A stretch of DNA of 54,621 nt, taken from assembly GCA_024636775.1 (NCBI GenBank), contig JAGXGP010000127.1, forward strand, positions 1 to 54,621, given 5' to 3'. The notes beneath the pieces are model-generated. The model worked only from the letters and a program-made list of their open reading frames with translations. It did not search any database and had not been told where the DNA came from. This DNA is from Hydrogenophilales bacterium. Its GTDB lineage: Bacteria > Pseudomonadota > Gammaproteobacteria > Burkholderiales > Thiobacillaceae. Position numbers and translations under genes: made by a program. Within the stretch, counting starts at the first letter, position 1; every line of letters starts with the position of its first letter. Positions 9,712-17,849 of the stretch are shown in pieces.

Positions 9712-11685
9712 TCAGAGCATGGAACTGAGATGGTCTTCATACCGCAAAAATGACGTGTCACGTTTTAAATGCGCATAGTTTTCCATTACTGTATCCAGCT
9801 TGTCGTTAAGAAGTTCCGCAACGGTCAGATAGTCGTTGGGGTGCTGTGTCAGCCAATCGGTAGCAACGAGATGTCGAAACGCTTGGGGTCCGAACCCGGG
9901 GCAACCTTTGATGTAGCGCTGCGTGAGTTTGCGAATATGTGCGCCCATCCCGTCCCACCTCATAGACTCGCCCGAAGTGACAAAAAGATACGGGCTTTTT
10001 TTATCCCCGAGAATCGTTTCCCGGTACTCCTCTAGATAAGCTTCGAGGCGTGGTGCAACCCAGTCCGAGACCCGGACGTCATATAGCCCTTTTCCATTTT
10101 TCATATGATGGGCCTGGAGACGCAGGCGCCAGCCAGACACCGCATTACCCTGCAATGTTCCAGCGCCATTTTGTAACCATTGCAGACTCGCCATTGTTCG
10201 TTTTCGCAGCGGGTTTGACAGCAGCATGGCCAGAAGCAGGGCATCGCGGCGCAGCAGTGCTTCTGAGAGGCCGCCTGATGGGGCAGCATTTGCGGCCCGC
10301 TCAATCAATTCAATTGCTGTTAGAACAGGTTTCAACGGCTGCTCAAGCTCCAGCAGGCCTGCTATGGGTAATGCAGGGTCTCTACTCAAGCAGTTGGATT
10401 GTTCTAGCCACCCGCTGGCAAGTTTATGGCTGCTCTCGCATAGCTGCCTCCATGCTTCCGGGGTTGCTGGTCTACAAGATTCAGGGAGTCGCAGCGCTAG
10501 CTGAGGGTTTTGCCATAGATACCCGCTTGTAGGGCGTAACAGGCTTTTAATCGAACTACAGAAGCCCTTCTGACCGTTGTGCATCAACCCACCTGAGCGG
10601 CGAGTTATCCACTTCAGGAACGCATCCAGCGCTTTGGGATATGCAAGCCAAGCCAGCGTCAGAGGGATGGTTTCATGAGTACTTAGGACTAGAGTACCTC
10701 GCTCGCTCATGGTGCGTATTGCGCCAAAGAACGTGCGAAATCTGTCGAGGAAGATTTCGGCAGTCGGACATACCGTATCGCCAATACATACCAAGGGGCT
10801 CATGCGAACTGCAGTATCGGCTGGAATGCAACGCCATTTCCCGTTGAAAACTCGCTCAAGCATCGTATATGGTGTGGTCTTGTACTCAAACAAGTCTCGC
10901 CACTCAGCCACGAATTCTGGAGTCAGCGCGCTTTCAGGCAGTCTGTATTTTTCCCCTTTGAGTTTTTTCAGTCGTTCACGGAAAGGAATTGCAACAGGGG
11001 CAACCGCATCAGGTGTGACTTCATCATCAATCAAGTTCACCAGATGGTTCCTTGGCAATCCCAAAGCGGCCTCCAGCCGCCTTAACGTTGGAATGCCACG
11101 TTTGTTCGGCATAGCGCCACCCAGCCATCGCTGCACAGCCGAGGTGCTCACGGAGATTTGCCGGGCGAAGGTCTTAGGGGGCATTCCAAATCGCGCAACG
11201 GCTGCCCGGAGTTCCATGCTAAGGGAGGTGGCGGGTTTCCCGGATTTACGGTTGCCATTCGCCAAACTGCCATGCAATCGCTGAACCAGGCGCAGATGAT
11301 TACGCCTGTCCCGCTTTGTCCGCTGTGCAACTTGAACAATTTCCAGATACTGTCGAAGGCTGGCGTCAAAAGCAGAGCCAAGTTCGACCCCCACTCGTGA
11401 CTCCAAGGTTTTACCAACCGAAGCAAGAAAAGAGTTAAGGGTCGAAAGATGATTCCGATACGATTGAAGGCTGCTGCCTTTGCTATCGCTACCCCCTTCT
11501 ATCCCGAAGTGTGTTTTAAGTTCAATGCACAGTTGTGCATAAGTAATGGTCATGCTGAGCTCCCAGGTCGAGCTCGCGATGTCGTAGGTGAAGTTATATG
11601 CGTTGACCTGGTGTGCGACGTTATGGGTTGCCGTTATGTGATAACGACGCTCTTGTAAACCATTGAATAAATGTACCTTCTTCAT
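9712..11685 (-). CDS. Recombinase-like protein with embedded HTH (degenerate tyrosine recombinase)
   Basis: A 657-residue protein. The ATG at 11685 is chosen because AGGAGG lies 8 bases upstream; a GTG at 11691 is too close to that site. An XRE/Cro-like helix-turn-helix is embedded at about 165-215 (MPPKTFARQISVSTSAVQRW). The C-terminal 170 residues look like a tyrosine recombinase catalytic domain: Arg in NPLRKRTMASLQW, Lys in HHMKNGKGLYDVRV, PQAFRH in place of the HxxR box, and terminal Tyr in MENYAHL. The first His of HxxR is Gln, and the later GH box reads ND. It may be an unusual recombinase, a DNA-binding regulator built on that fold, or an inactivated integrase. Confidence 0.7.
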   Translation of the reverse strand: MKKVHLFNGLQERRYHITATHNVAHQVNAYNFTYDIASSTWELSMTITYAQLCIELKTHFGIEGGSDSKGSSLQSYRNHLSTLNSFLASVGKTLESRVGVELGSAFDASLRQYLEIVQVAQRTKRDRRNHLRLVQRLHGSLANGNRKSGKPATSLSMELRAAVARFGMPPKTFARQISVSTSAVQRWLGGAMPNKRGIPTLRRLEAALGLPRNHLVNLIDDEVTPDAVAPVAIPFRERLKKLKGEKYRLPESALTPEFVAEWRDLFEYKTTPYTMLERVFNGKWRCIPADTAVRMSPLVCIGDTVCPTAEIFLDRFRTFFGAIRTMSERGTLVLSTHETIPLTLAWLAYPKALDAFLKWITRRSGGLMHNGQKGFCSSIKSLLRPTSGYLWQNPQLALRLPESCRPATPEAWRQLCESSHKLASGWLEQSNCLSRDPALPIAGLLELEQPLKPVLTAIELIERAANAAPSGGLSEALLRRDALLLAMLLSNPLRKRTMASLQWLQNGAGTLQGNAVSGWRLRLQAHHMKNGKGLYDVRVSDWVAPRLEAYLEEYRETILGDKKSPYLFVTSGESMRWDGMGAHIRKLTQRYIKGCPGFGPQAFRHLVATDWLTQHPNDYLTVAELLNDKLDTVMENYAHLKRDTSFLRYEDHLSSML

Positions 11686-11942
11686 CTCCACTTCCTCCTT
11701 TGTCCCCCAGACAGGAGGTGTGGTCGACGTTATCGCAAGCGATTAATAACAACCTATATAGCGAGCGCAGTTCCAAATCTGCTCATGCCAACGTTTTTCT
11801 TGTTTAGTTCGCCTGACCAGCGCAGATGGTAGTGGTCCGAGCATCCACAAAATACCGTTAATTTTGTATACAAATTGTCATCTATAAAAAGTCCGTACCC
11901 ATACTGGCGCTATACTGTAAGTACTTGATTTTTCTCGTTAAT

Positions 11943-12404
11943 ATGGCGCATGCTTGCGGCATGCTAAAAATTACAATTTCTCGCGTCCCAGGCGGCATCG
12001 GTCCCGAACGACACCTCGGTGAACTGCTTATTGGCAATGTCTCCGGCGAGATGCATGCTGATTATCAGCGCGACCTGAAAGGCGCTGACCTGCCCAATCC
12101 GTTGCACACCACCATTAAGCGCTACCCGCGCTGGTCCACGACTGTGTGGGACCTGGTCGGGCGTGCAATTGCCAAATCGCTAAGTGGCAGCGAACGTCTG
12201 CCGCAAAGGCCCCGCACACCAAGGGTCCCCACACACACCACGGGGACAATCCGCTATGTGCGCATGGCTGAAATTCCTGAACCTGCCAGGTCAGTTTTTG
12301 AGCGCCAGATGAGGGGTTCAGCCGTCCTCGTCATCGAAGGTGGGACGGACTGTGTTTACGCATGGGCCTGGGAAGGCTTTATCAGTGGAGGAAGGCGGAG
12401 ATGA
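11943..12404 (+). CDS. Hypothetical protein
   Basis: A 153-residue protein of unknown family. It contains a Pro/Arg/Thr-rich linker (about 85-105) and a C-terminal segment, SAVLVIEGGTDCVYAWAWEG. Two in-frame starts are possible (11943 and 11961), neither with a clear ribosome binding site. The next gene starts inside its stop (ATGA, 12401-12404), so the two form a pair. It is divergent from the recombinase-like gene, with about 240 bases of AT-rich intergenic sequence between them that could hold promoters for both. Confidence 0.6.
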   Translation: MAHACGMLKITISRVPGGIGPERHLGELLIGNVSGEMHADYQRDLKGADLPNPLHTTIKRYPRWSTTVWDLVGRAIAKSLSGSERLPQRPRTPRVPTHTTGTIRYVRMAEIPEPARSVFERQMRGSAVLVIEGGTDCVYAWAWEGFISGGRRR

Positions 12405-12829
12405 GCATCGAATCTCAAATTGAAAAACTAGTGCCAAAAAGCTTGTCTGAAGTAACCAATAACGACGAACTCAGGTTGGCACTGGCAACCGCAGATGAGA
12501 TGCAAAACCTAGAAGCGGCGGTGCCAGAATCCGCGATTAGTCAAACCCTGACTAACTGGCAAATTGTTGTGTTGCACGTCACAAAGAATGACGGCTCCTT
12601 CGTCAACTCACCAAGACTCGTTGGTGCTGTGAACGAAACAGGAGAGTCTTGGATGACCTCGCACGTTGTTGCAATTGATACGGGGGCAGGTCTAGTGCAA
12701 ACGAGAAACTCCGTTTACCGCGTCGTTAGCCCAAAGGCATCCGAGGTAAACCTGGATTACCCATACATCTGCGCAACTCTCCATTCCTGGGGCCTTGGAA
12801 AATTTGGCGTACCGCCGTTTTTCTTTTAG
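12401..12829 (+). CDS. Hypothetical protein
   Basis: A 142-residue protein starting MSIESQIEKLVPKSLSEV, with GGAGG about 12 bases upstream inside the previous gene. No signal peptide or membrane segment is visible. The C-terminal half (WMTSHVVAIDTGAGLVQTRN then VYRVVSP) is predicted mixed beta structure. No family was recognised. It overlaps the previous gene by four bases, so the two are probably translated together. Confidence 0.62.
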   Translation: MSIESQIEKLVPKSLSEVTNNDELRLALATADEMQNLEAAVPESAISQTLTNWQIVVLHVTKNDGSFVNSPRLVGAVNETGESWMTSHVVAIDTGAGLVQTRNSVYRVVSPKASEVNLDYPYICATLHSWGLGKFGVPPFFF

Positions 12830-12948
12830 CCAACAGTAGAAAAAACATGGGCAGGCACGAGTTGGGAAATGGCAAACCATGAACGAGCATAGACGTGGGC
12901 ATACCGCGCTAATCTACCTTCTGCTAACGCGGCCATTGGTTCCTCCCG

Positions 12949-13066
12949 CATCAGACGGTGCCGAAGGCCAACGCAAAATATTAGGCGACAAAACTGGATT
13001 CGAATGTCATCCGGGATAAGGCAGTAAACATAGCCTTCCGGCGTAGGGGCTGGTGCGTCATGCGAT
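12949..13066 (+). pseudogene. Decayed fragment of a vsr gene
   Basis: These 118 bases align without gaps to 24866-24983 inside the intact vsr gene, at roughly four fifths identity. In the Vsr frame it reads HQTVPKANAKY, stop, ATKLDSNVIRDKAVNIAFRR and so on; 30 of 39 residues match the intact protein. The Trp codon TGG has become TAG, and a TAA follows the matching region. No 5' part of vsr was found beside it, so it is a remnant of another Vsr gene, or of a lost copy, and is not functional. Confidence 0.8.
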
Positions 13067-13085
13067 AACCGAATCAGAGGAAGCT

Positions 13086-13949
13086 TTACTCGTTAAACTC
13101 TAATGGATGAGGATGGTCATCCTCGGACCTCAGGCTCATATGTTCCAGTCGCCACTGCATGAAAAGTTTTGCTTGGCTGACACTAAGGTCATCTTCAGAA
13201 ATTAAGGCGCATTTGCGCAATGCGATTTCCTGCCACGTCTCCGAAGTTTTGTCGAAAAGGCGGTCGGAAAAAAGCTTTTCTACTGCAGACTCAACCGGTG
13301 AGGCTTTTTCATAGGCGGCGTCGGGGTCGTCTCCGGGCACGTAGGCCAGCACAATGCTCAACTCGTAGGGACTTCCGTCGGAATGGTCCCGCTCTCCCCC
13401 TCGGTCCACATCGAAGAATATGGAGGAGATAACGTTGCCGTAAGGCTCCAGAAGACGCGCAAGCTTCGTGTCCAATTTCGTGCTTTCCATTCGTTCAACA
13501 AATGGGTCGGGAAAAGCTGCTCGGCGGTATCGGACAGCCAGCCAATTCCGAAGAACCGAGAGCATTCGGGAGTCCAGATGAAACGCAGGGTCGCGCGAAA
13601 AGGCAGCGAGTTGGCTTTTAGAAATCTGTTGTTTCTGGGTTGCCACAAGCTCAACAACAACGGGTTGGCCGTTGTGCAACATTTCGAGATGCAGGGTGCG
13701 GGGTGCTTTCCCCCATGCAAAATTCCCATTCGCTTTAGGTACAACGCGACCCAAGATAATCTCAACCGAAGGTTCGGAAGCGAGGTTGTCGTTCGCAAGG
13801 TCGCAATCATGGCTTATGACTACAACACAGGTTGCATCAGGCTCAGTGCCGTGCCTCAAGCCTATGGCATCAAGAGCGTCAACGCTCAGAACTTGCCCTT
13901 GCCGCCAGGTCGTATCTCTTGTCCAGGCCAGAGTCAGATGGTCATCCAT
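13086..13949 (-). CDS. Unknown protein with SHDCD motif (third gene of operon)
   Basis: A 287-residue soluble protein. Its most striking feature is VVISHDCDLAND at about residues 42-53, a His-Asp-Cys-Asp cluster after a hydrophobic strand that could bind metal or act catalytically. The C-terminus is acidic and His-containing. No named domain was recognised. It starts 5 bases after the stop of the HTH gene and closes a three-gene minus-strand operon headed by a TIGR04255 protein. The tight packing suggests a joint function, possibly defence or toxin-antitoxin (inference). Confidence 0.7.
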   Translation of the reverse strand: MDDHLTLAWTRDTTWRQGQVLSVDALDAIGLRHGTEPDATCVVVISHDCDLANDNLASEPSVEIILGRVVPKANGNFAWGKAPRTLHLEMLHNGQPVVVELVATQKQQISKSQLAAFSRDPAFHLDSRMLSVLRNWLAVRYRRAAFPDPFVERMESTKLDTKLARLLEPYGNVISSIFFDVDRGGERDHSDGSPYELSIVLAYVPGDDPDAAYEKASPVESAVEKLFSDRLFDKTSETWQEIALRKCALISEDDLSVSQAKLFMQWRLEHMSLRSEDDHPHPLEFNE

Positions 13950-13954
13950 GCAGA

Positions 13955-14599
13955 CTAGTTTTTCTCGTCCGCGTGCGGAGCGCCCATGTCGCTGACTTCG
14001 AGACGAGCAGGCTTCCTGGTGCCAATGATGTCATCCAGTTTGGCTCGCGAATCTGAACCCCTTTTGAGAATCCGAATCAATCTATTCGCGGTGTCTTCAC
14101 CGCTGGCACCATCGCTAATGAGTTGCAGTAACGATTTACCTTGCGCGACAGTTTTGTCGAGCATAGCTGAAGAGGGTTTAAAGCCGGTGCCACTGAACAC
14201 CCTTGCAGCTGCCGCCAACTCTTGAAGTTTTGCGTGATGTTGTTCTTTTGGCGTTTCGCCAGCGAGCCAGTTATATAGGGTTTGTCTGGACACACCGAAC
14301 ACCTCCGGAATACGGCTCATAGTACGGCCAAATCCAGCCTTGATTTCCTCCATCAACGACGCAAATGGCGCTTGTTGCTTTGAAGTTTCTAGTTCATTGG
14401 GACGGACAATTACGAAAGCCGGGTATCCGCCTTGCCGCATCAGGAAAAACATTACGTTGCTTTCACCACCTGTACCCACTGCACCAAAAATTGGCAAAGG
14501 CCCACCATCGGCTCCGTTGGAGCCACGAGAAATGGCCGGGATTGGTTGATAGGCGACATACTCGGCTGGGGGTTGAACCGCAACAAAGCCAGCTATCAT
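13955..14599 (-). CDS. HTH protein of the TIGR04255 operon
   Basis: A 214-residue protein with the start set at the ATG that overlaps the upstream stop (ATGA at 14596-14599); a TTG four codons earlier is the alternative. A helix-turn-helix is clear in the middle: MSRIPEVFGVSRQTLYNWLA. The N-terminal part is Gly/Pro-rich with a hydrophobic stretch (NVMFFLMRQGG), and the C-terminus is charged. It may regulate its own operon or act as a DNA-contacting component. It is translationally coupled to the TIGR04255 gene. Confidence 0.75.
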   Translation of the reverse strand: MIAGFVAVQPPAEYVAYQPIPAISRGSNGADGGPLPIFGAVGTGGESNVMFFLMRQGGYPAFVIVRPNELETSKQQAPFASLMEEIKAGFGRTMSRIPEVFGVSRQTLYNWLAGETPKEQHHAKLQELAAAARVFSGTGFKPSSAMLDKTVAQGKSLLQLISDGASGEDTANRLIRILKRGSDSRAKLDDIIGTRKPARLEVSDMGAPHADEKN

Positions 14600-15393
14600 T
14601 TTTGGCCCCAAGCAGTAAAAGCATGCTTTGTCGCGGTTGCTTTGAAAGCATCATCAACCACGGCGTGAATCTCGGTAAGCTGCTTGGCAACTGTTTCGAG
14701 CGTGAAGCTATTGCGGGCTTCAACAAACCCATCATTGTCAAGGATGGCGCTTGGGCCAACATACTCAACAAACCGCTTGTCCACTGCCATGTCGTTAGGC
14801 TGGAGGTCGGGCGGGAAAGCCAATTCACCACTTTGAATGACTACTCGAGCCCTCAGCCTGACATCACCAATCTGGTTCATTGCTTCCGAATATGAATACA
14901 TAGGTTGCCCCCCCAGATGCCTATTTACCCCATGCACTTCCGGAACGAGATAAAGGCTCAGGTCTTCCCCTGAAATGGGCATGACGCGGTCTAGATAGCG
15001 CAGGCCGACCCGCTCGGTAAAGGCGAGTTGAATGGCCTCATGAACGATGCGTAGTCCCTTCAAGAATTCTTCCAAGAAATCTTCGAAGCAACCGTAATTG
15101 GTCGACTGCAACGTCAGACTCTGTGAGTCCAGAGCGAACACATGCGTCTTGTCGAGATTCCCGAAGAAAAAGCTTTCATGGGGCATGGGCACAGGCTGTA
15201 CGGGAGGTTCAGACTTTTTTGGTTGCGCAACCATCTGCAGCACAAAGCTGTTCTGAACGTTATAGGCCGGATAGCCCGCGCGCCGTAAGTTTTCCTGAAT
15301 GCTTGGCAAGAATTCACCGAGTTTCAAGATGGCGTTGAAACGAACTTGGCAAACTGTGAAATAAACCGGCGGGTTTTTGAGGGGGGTTCCCAT
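14596..15393 (-). CDS. TIGR04255 family protein
   Basis: A 265-residue protein matching the sporadically distributed TIGR04255 family: an N-terminal NPPVYFTVCQVRF segment, a central ERVGLRYLDRV and a C-terminal FTLETVAKQLTEIHAVVDDA helix. The biochemical role of this family is unknown, and its patchy distribution fits mobile accessory DNA. It is the first gene of a three-gene operon and has a good promoter upstream. Confidence 0.8.
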   Translation of the reverse strand: MGTPLKNPPVYFTVCQVRFNAILKLGEFLPSIQENLRRAGYPAYNVQNSFVLQMVAQPKKSEPPVQPVPMPHESFFFGNLDKTHVFALDSQSLTLQSTNYGCFEDFLEEFLKGLRIVHEAIQLAFTERVGLRYLDRVMPISGEDLSLYLVPEVHGVNRHLGGQPMYSYSEAMNQIGDVRLRARVVIQSGELAFPPDLQPNDMAVDKRFVEYVGPSAILDNDGFVEARNSFTLETVAKQLTEIHAVVDDAFKATATKHAFTAWGQK

Positions 15394-15414
15394 TGTCGTC
15401 TGTCGTCTCTAATA

Positions 15415-15443
15415 TTTATACAAGTTTACACTACGATTTACAA
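15415..15443 (-). promoter_or_regulatory. Sigma-70 promoter of the TIGR04255 operon
   Basis: On the minus strand TTGTAA and TATAAA are separated by exactly 17 bases, and the -10 box ends 22 bases before the start codon at 15393. The region is AT-rich relative to its surroundings. Confidence 0.6.
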
Positions 15444-15521
15444 TTATAAGAGAATGAAATTCTCCTTTAAAACCAGATAGATAAGCAGCATTAACGGCGG
15501 CCGCTCCTTTCGCCAAGACAT

Positions 15522-15728
15522 TCAAGGCGCCCACGCCTCCTGAGAAGCGAACAATTTGCGTTGCCAGTTTCGAACCGCTGTATCGCTCCAATAAACTTTT
15601 TTTCCGATGCGAACAGGGGAAGGGAACTCACCGCGGTTGACCATGTACTCCAATGTCCGTTGAGATATGTCTAGGCGCTCGCAAAGTACGGCCTTGGACA
15701 ACAGTAAGGGGATGGAATCTTGGCTCAT
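15522..15728 (-). CDS. AlpA-like excisionase/regulator (MerR-type HTH)
   Basis: A 68-residue DNA-binding protein beginning MSQDSIPLLL, with AAGAG upstream; an ATG at 15779 preceded by AGGAG is an alternative that adds 17 residues. It has the AlpA layout: a winged helix-turn-helix with SKAVLCERLDISQRTLEYM, then FPSPVRIGKKVYWSDTAV and a short tail. AlpA-like proteins control integrase or excision genes of prophage-like elements. It is divergent from the primase-like gene, as in many satellite-type elements. Confidence 0.85.
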   Translation of the reverse strand: MSQDSIPLLLSKAVLCERLDISQRTLEYMVNRGEFPSPVRIGKKVYWSDTAVRNWQRKLFASQEAWAP

Positions 15729-16089
15729 ATGTAACTCTTGAAAAATGCTGGAGCCGTGTATAGCTACTTCGATTTCCATTTCTCCTATCAACTTCGCTTT
15801 TCCTGCTCATTCGAAGGGGCGGCGGCTCGCCTGTTTGTGATGTTTTGCACTGCGGGGCATGGTGACCGGATTGATAGTCGCCACGTGAACGATAGTCTGG
15901 AACTTGGGCCACGCAAGAAAACACACCAGCGTCCCTACTGTTGGAAGAGTGGTCGCTACACATGACTCCTAAATATTTTGGAGCCAATCAAGATGAAAAA
16001 CCCACACGCTGTAGATGCCCTGCATTGCCCATGTCAGCGGCCAGCAAAAGCCACCCACGCAAAATTGCCCAATCAATCGAACTAAACAA

Positions 16090-16108
16090 CGTCCCGATGT
16101 GCGGGACG
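16090..16108. promoter_or_regulatory. Inverted repeat, possible operator
   Basis: CGTCCCG and CGGGACG flank a 5-base spacer (ATGTG). It lies between the divergent AlpA-like and primase-like genes and could be bound by a regulator of the element. Confidence 0.4.
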
Positions 16109-16218
16109 AGAGGACAAGTAGCGTGTGATGTTAGCCATGGAGGCACATACGCGATAACCGAATAGTGTGATTCCACTTCGTGGAATTTGAGAGCATAGAT
16201 TTTTATAGCCCGCTTGTC

Positions 16219-16238
16219 GGGGCCGGAGACACGGCCCC
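16219..16238 (+). promoter_or_regulatory. Hairpin presenting the ribosome binding site of the primase gene
   Basis: GGGGCC and GGCCCC pair around the loop GGAGACAC and end directly before the ATG at 16239. The only Shine-Dalgarno-like sequence (GGAG) lies in the loop. The arrangement could modulate translation of the replication protein. Confidence 0.45.
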
Positions 16239-17714
16239 ATGCAATCAGCAACCCTATTTGCGCTCGCCCATCCTGAAATCGAGGGCGGGCTTTATCACGA
16301 CGAAAATCGCAACGGATACTTCACTCTAGGATGGTCAACGAAGTCAGGACGTAATGCCGCAGCTGCAGCCATTGAGCGCATTAACAACGAGCCAGCCCCA
16401 GAAAAACGCCAGTTCCTGCGCGGCAAAGACTTGGGCGCCGGTTATTGCCAGCACTCGTACCCGCTCTCTGAGCTTCACCATGTGCTGAGCAATCTACAGC
16501 AGCACGTAGAGCTGAGCTCGGGTGACCATTGGAACACCACAAGCATATGGTTATCCCAAGGGGCATTTTCTCGCCCAAATCGTCAGAAAATCAATCTGGC
16601 CCATATCGCGGTATGTTGGGTCGACCTTGACCTCCGTCACGAGAACTCGCCACTCCGGCTCCAGCGGCTAGGGAGGGAGCCTGCGGTTTCCGCAGTACTT
16701 GACCGCTGTCTCACCTATGGCATCCCACGCCCATCGATTACATTGTGGACTGGCCGAGGGCTCGTACTCAAGTGGCTCATCGACGTGCTACCAAAATCCG
16801 CCTATCCCAGATGGGCTGCGGTGCAGCGTATGTTGGTGGAGGCATTTGGCGACTTAGGTGCCGATGCTTCTGCACGTGATGCCTCTCGCATTCTCCGCCT
16901 ACCCGGAACCTGGAACCCGAAGTCGGGCGACGTCTGCGAGCCGGTTCACGTAGAGACGTTCTGGGGTGAAATCACTCGGTACGACTTTGATAGCCTTGCC
17001 AACAGCGTGCTCCCATATACACGTGAGCAAATCCAGATGCTGCGGATGCAGCGCGCCTTGGCACGACAGCAAAGGGCGGCTCGACTTGAGCACCATCTAC
17101 GGGTAATTGAGTCGGGGCAACGTACGTCTGGCAACCTACTGAAATTCAATCCAGCAAGGCTCGCGTGGTTGCAGGTGGACGATTATCGGGCCCTTGCTGC
17201 GGCACGGCCAGTCAATTTACGCAAAGAGGGCTGGACCAATACCATCGTATGGCTGGCGGCCTCCGCACTGGCTGTCGCAGTCTGGGCTGATGCCGAGAGA
17301 TTCGACCGTGAGTTCATGGCTCTAGCGAGCGAACTCGCTCCCCATTGGCCCACGTATCGAGTCATTCAGTCCGTCTCCTCCGTCAAAGCGAGAATGAGGC
17401 TAATGGCGAGAGGAGAATGGGTGGAGCATAAGGGAAAAAAATGTCCGCCGGTATACACCCCGAGACACGAGACCATCCTTCAAGAGCTCGATGTTAAGGA
17501 TGATGAGGCTGAACGGCTGAGCGTCATCATCCCATCCGACCTGAAACGTGAACGTGAGGCCCAACGAAAGAAGAGTGTTCGAATGGCCAAGGGAGCACTC
17601 TCCCGTGAAACCTGGCTGGCCGAACATGCCCAGCAAAATAAAAAACCTTGGTTGGAGCTGGGTTTAAGCCGTGCAACTTGGTATCGCAAGGGAAAGCCGG
17701 CGGCGCAAGCATAG
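16239..17714 (+). CDS. Primase-like replication protein
   Basis: A 491-residue protein resembling archaeo-eukaryotic-type primases carried by plasmids and integrative elements. Supporting features are the acidic strand motif AVCWVDLDLR (about 128-137) and the later SARDASRILRLPGTWNPKSG (about 211-230), which is typical of these replication proteins. The C-terminal third is helical and basic and ends in a helix-turn-helix-like segment (LELGLSRATWYRKGKP). It probably initiates replication of the excised island. No separate helicase domain was found, so it would need a host helicase. Its neighbour is a divergent AlpA-like gene. Confidence 0.75.
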   Translation: MQSATLFALAHPEIEGGLYHDENRNGYFTLGWSTKSGRNAAAAAIERINNEPAPEKRQFLRGKDLGAGYCQHSYPLSELHHVLSNLQQHVELSSGDHWNTTSIWLSQGAFSRPNRQKINLAHIAVCWVDLDLRHENSPLRLQRLGREPAVSAVLDRCLTYGIPRPSITLWTGRGLVLKWLIDVLPKSAYPRWAAVQRMLVEAFGDLGADASARDASRILRLPGTWNPKSGDVCEPVHVETFWGEITRYDFDSLANSVLPYTREQIQMLRMQRALARQQRAARLEHHLRVIESGQRTSGNLLKFNPARLAWLQVDDYRALAAARPVNLRKEGWTNTIVWLAASALAVAVWADAERFDREFMALASELAPHWPTYRVIQSVSSVKARMRLMARGEWVEHKGKKCPPVYTPRHETILQELDVKDDEAERLSVIIPSDLKREREAQRKKSVRMAKGALSRETWLAEHAQQNKKPWLELGLSRATWYRKGKPAAQA

Positions 17715-17849
17715 TGAGACAGGTTCGTCCGTATATCTGTATGGCGAAGCCAGTTCATGACCATGCTGGGGCTACCAAGACTGAACAGGTATCTCATTTA
17801 ATCAGTAGAATTGGGACCCTTGAATAATAGCCTCATCCACTAAACAGAC

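Larger units (their letters stand above)
15729..16238. other. 510-base divergent intergenic region
   Basis: Separates the AlpA-like gene (minus) from the primase-like gene (plus). No convincing gene was seen. It holds at least three inverted repeats: CGTCCCG/CGGGACG at 16090, ATTCCAC/GTGGAAT at 16170-16186, and a hairpin that abuts the primase start codon. Promoters for both directions, and possibly a replication origin for the excised element, would be expected here, but none could be proved. Confidence 0.5.
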
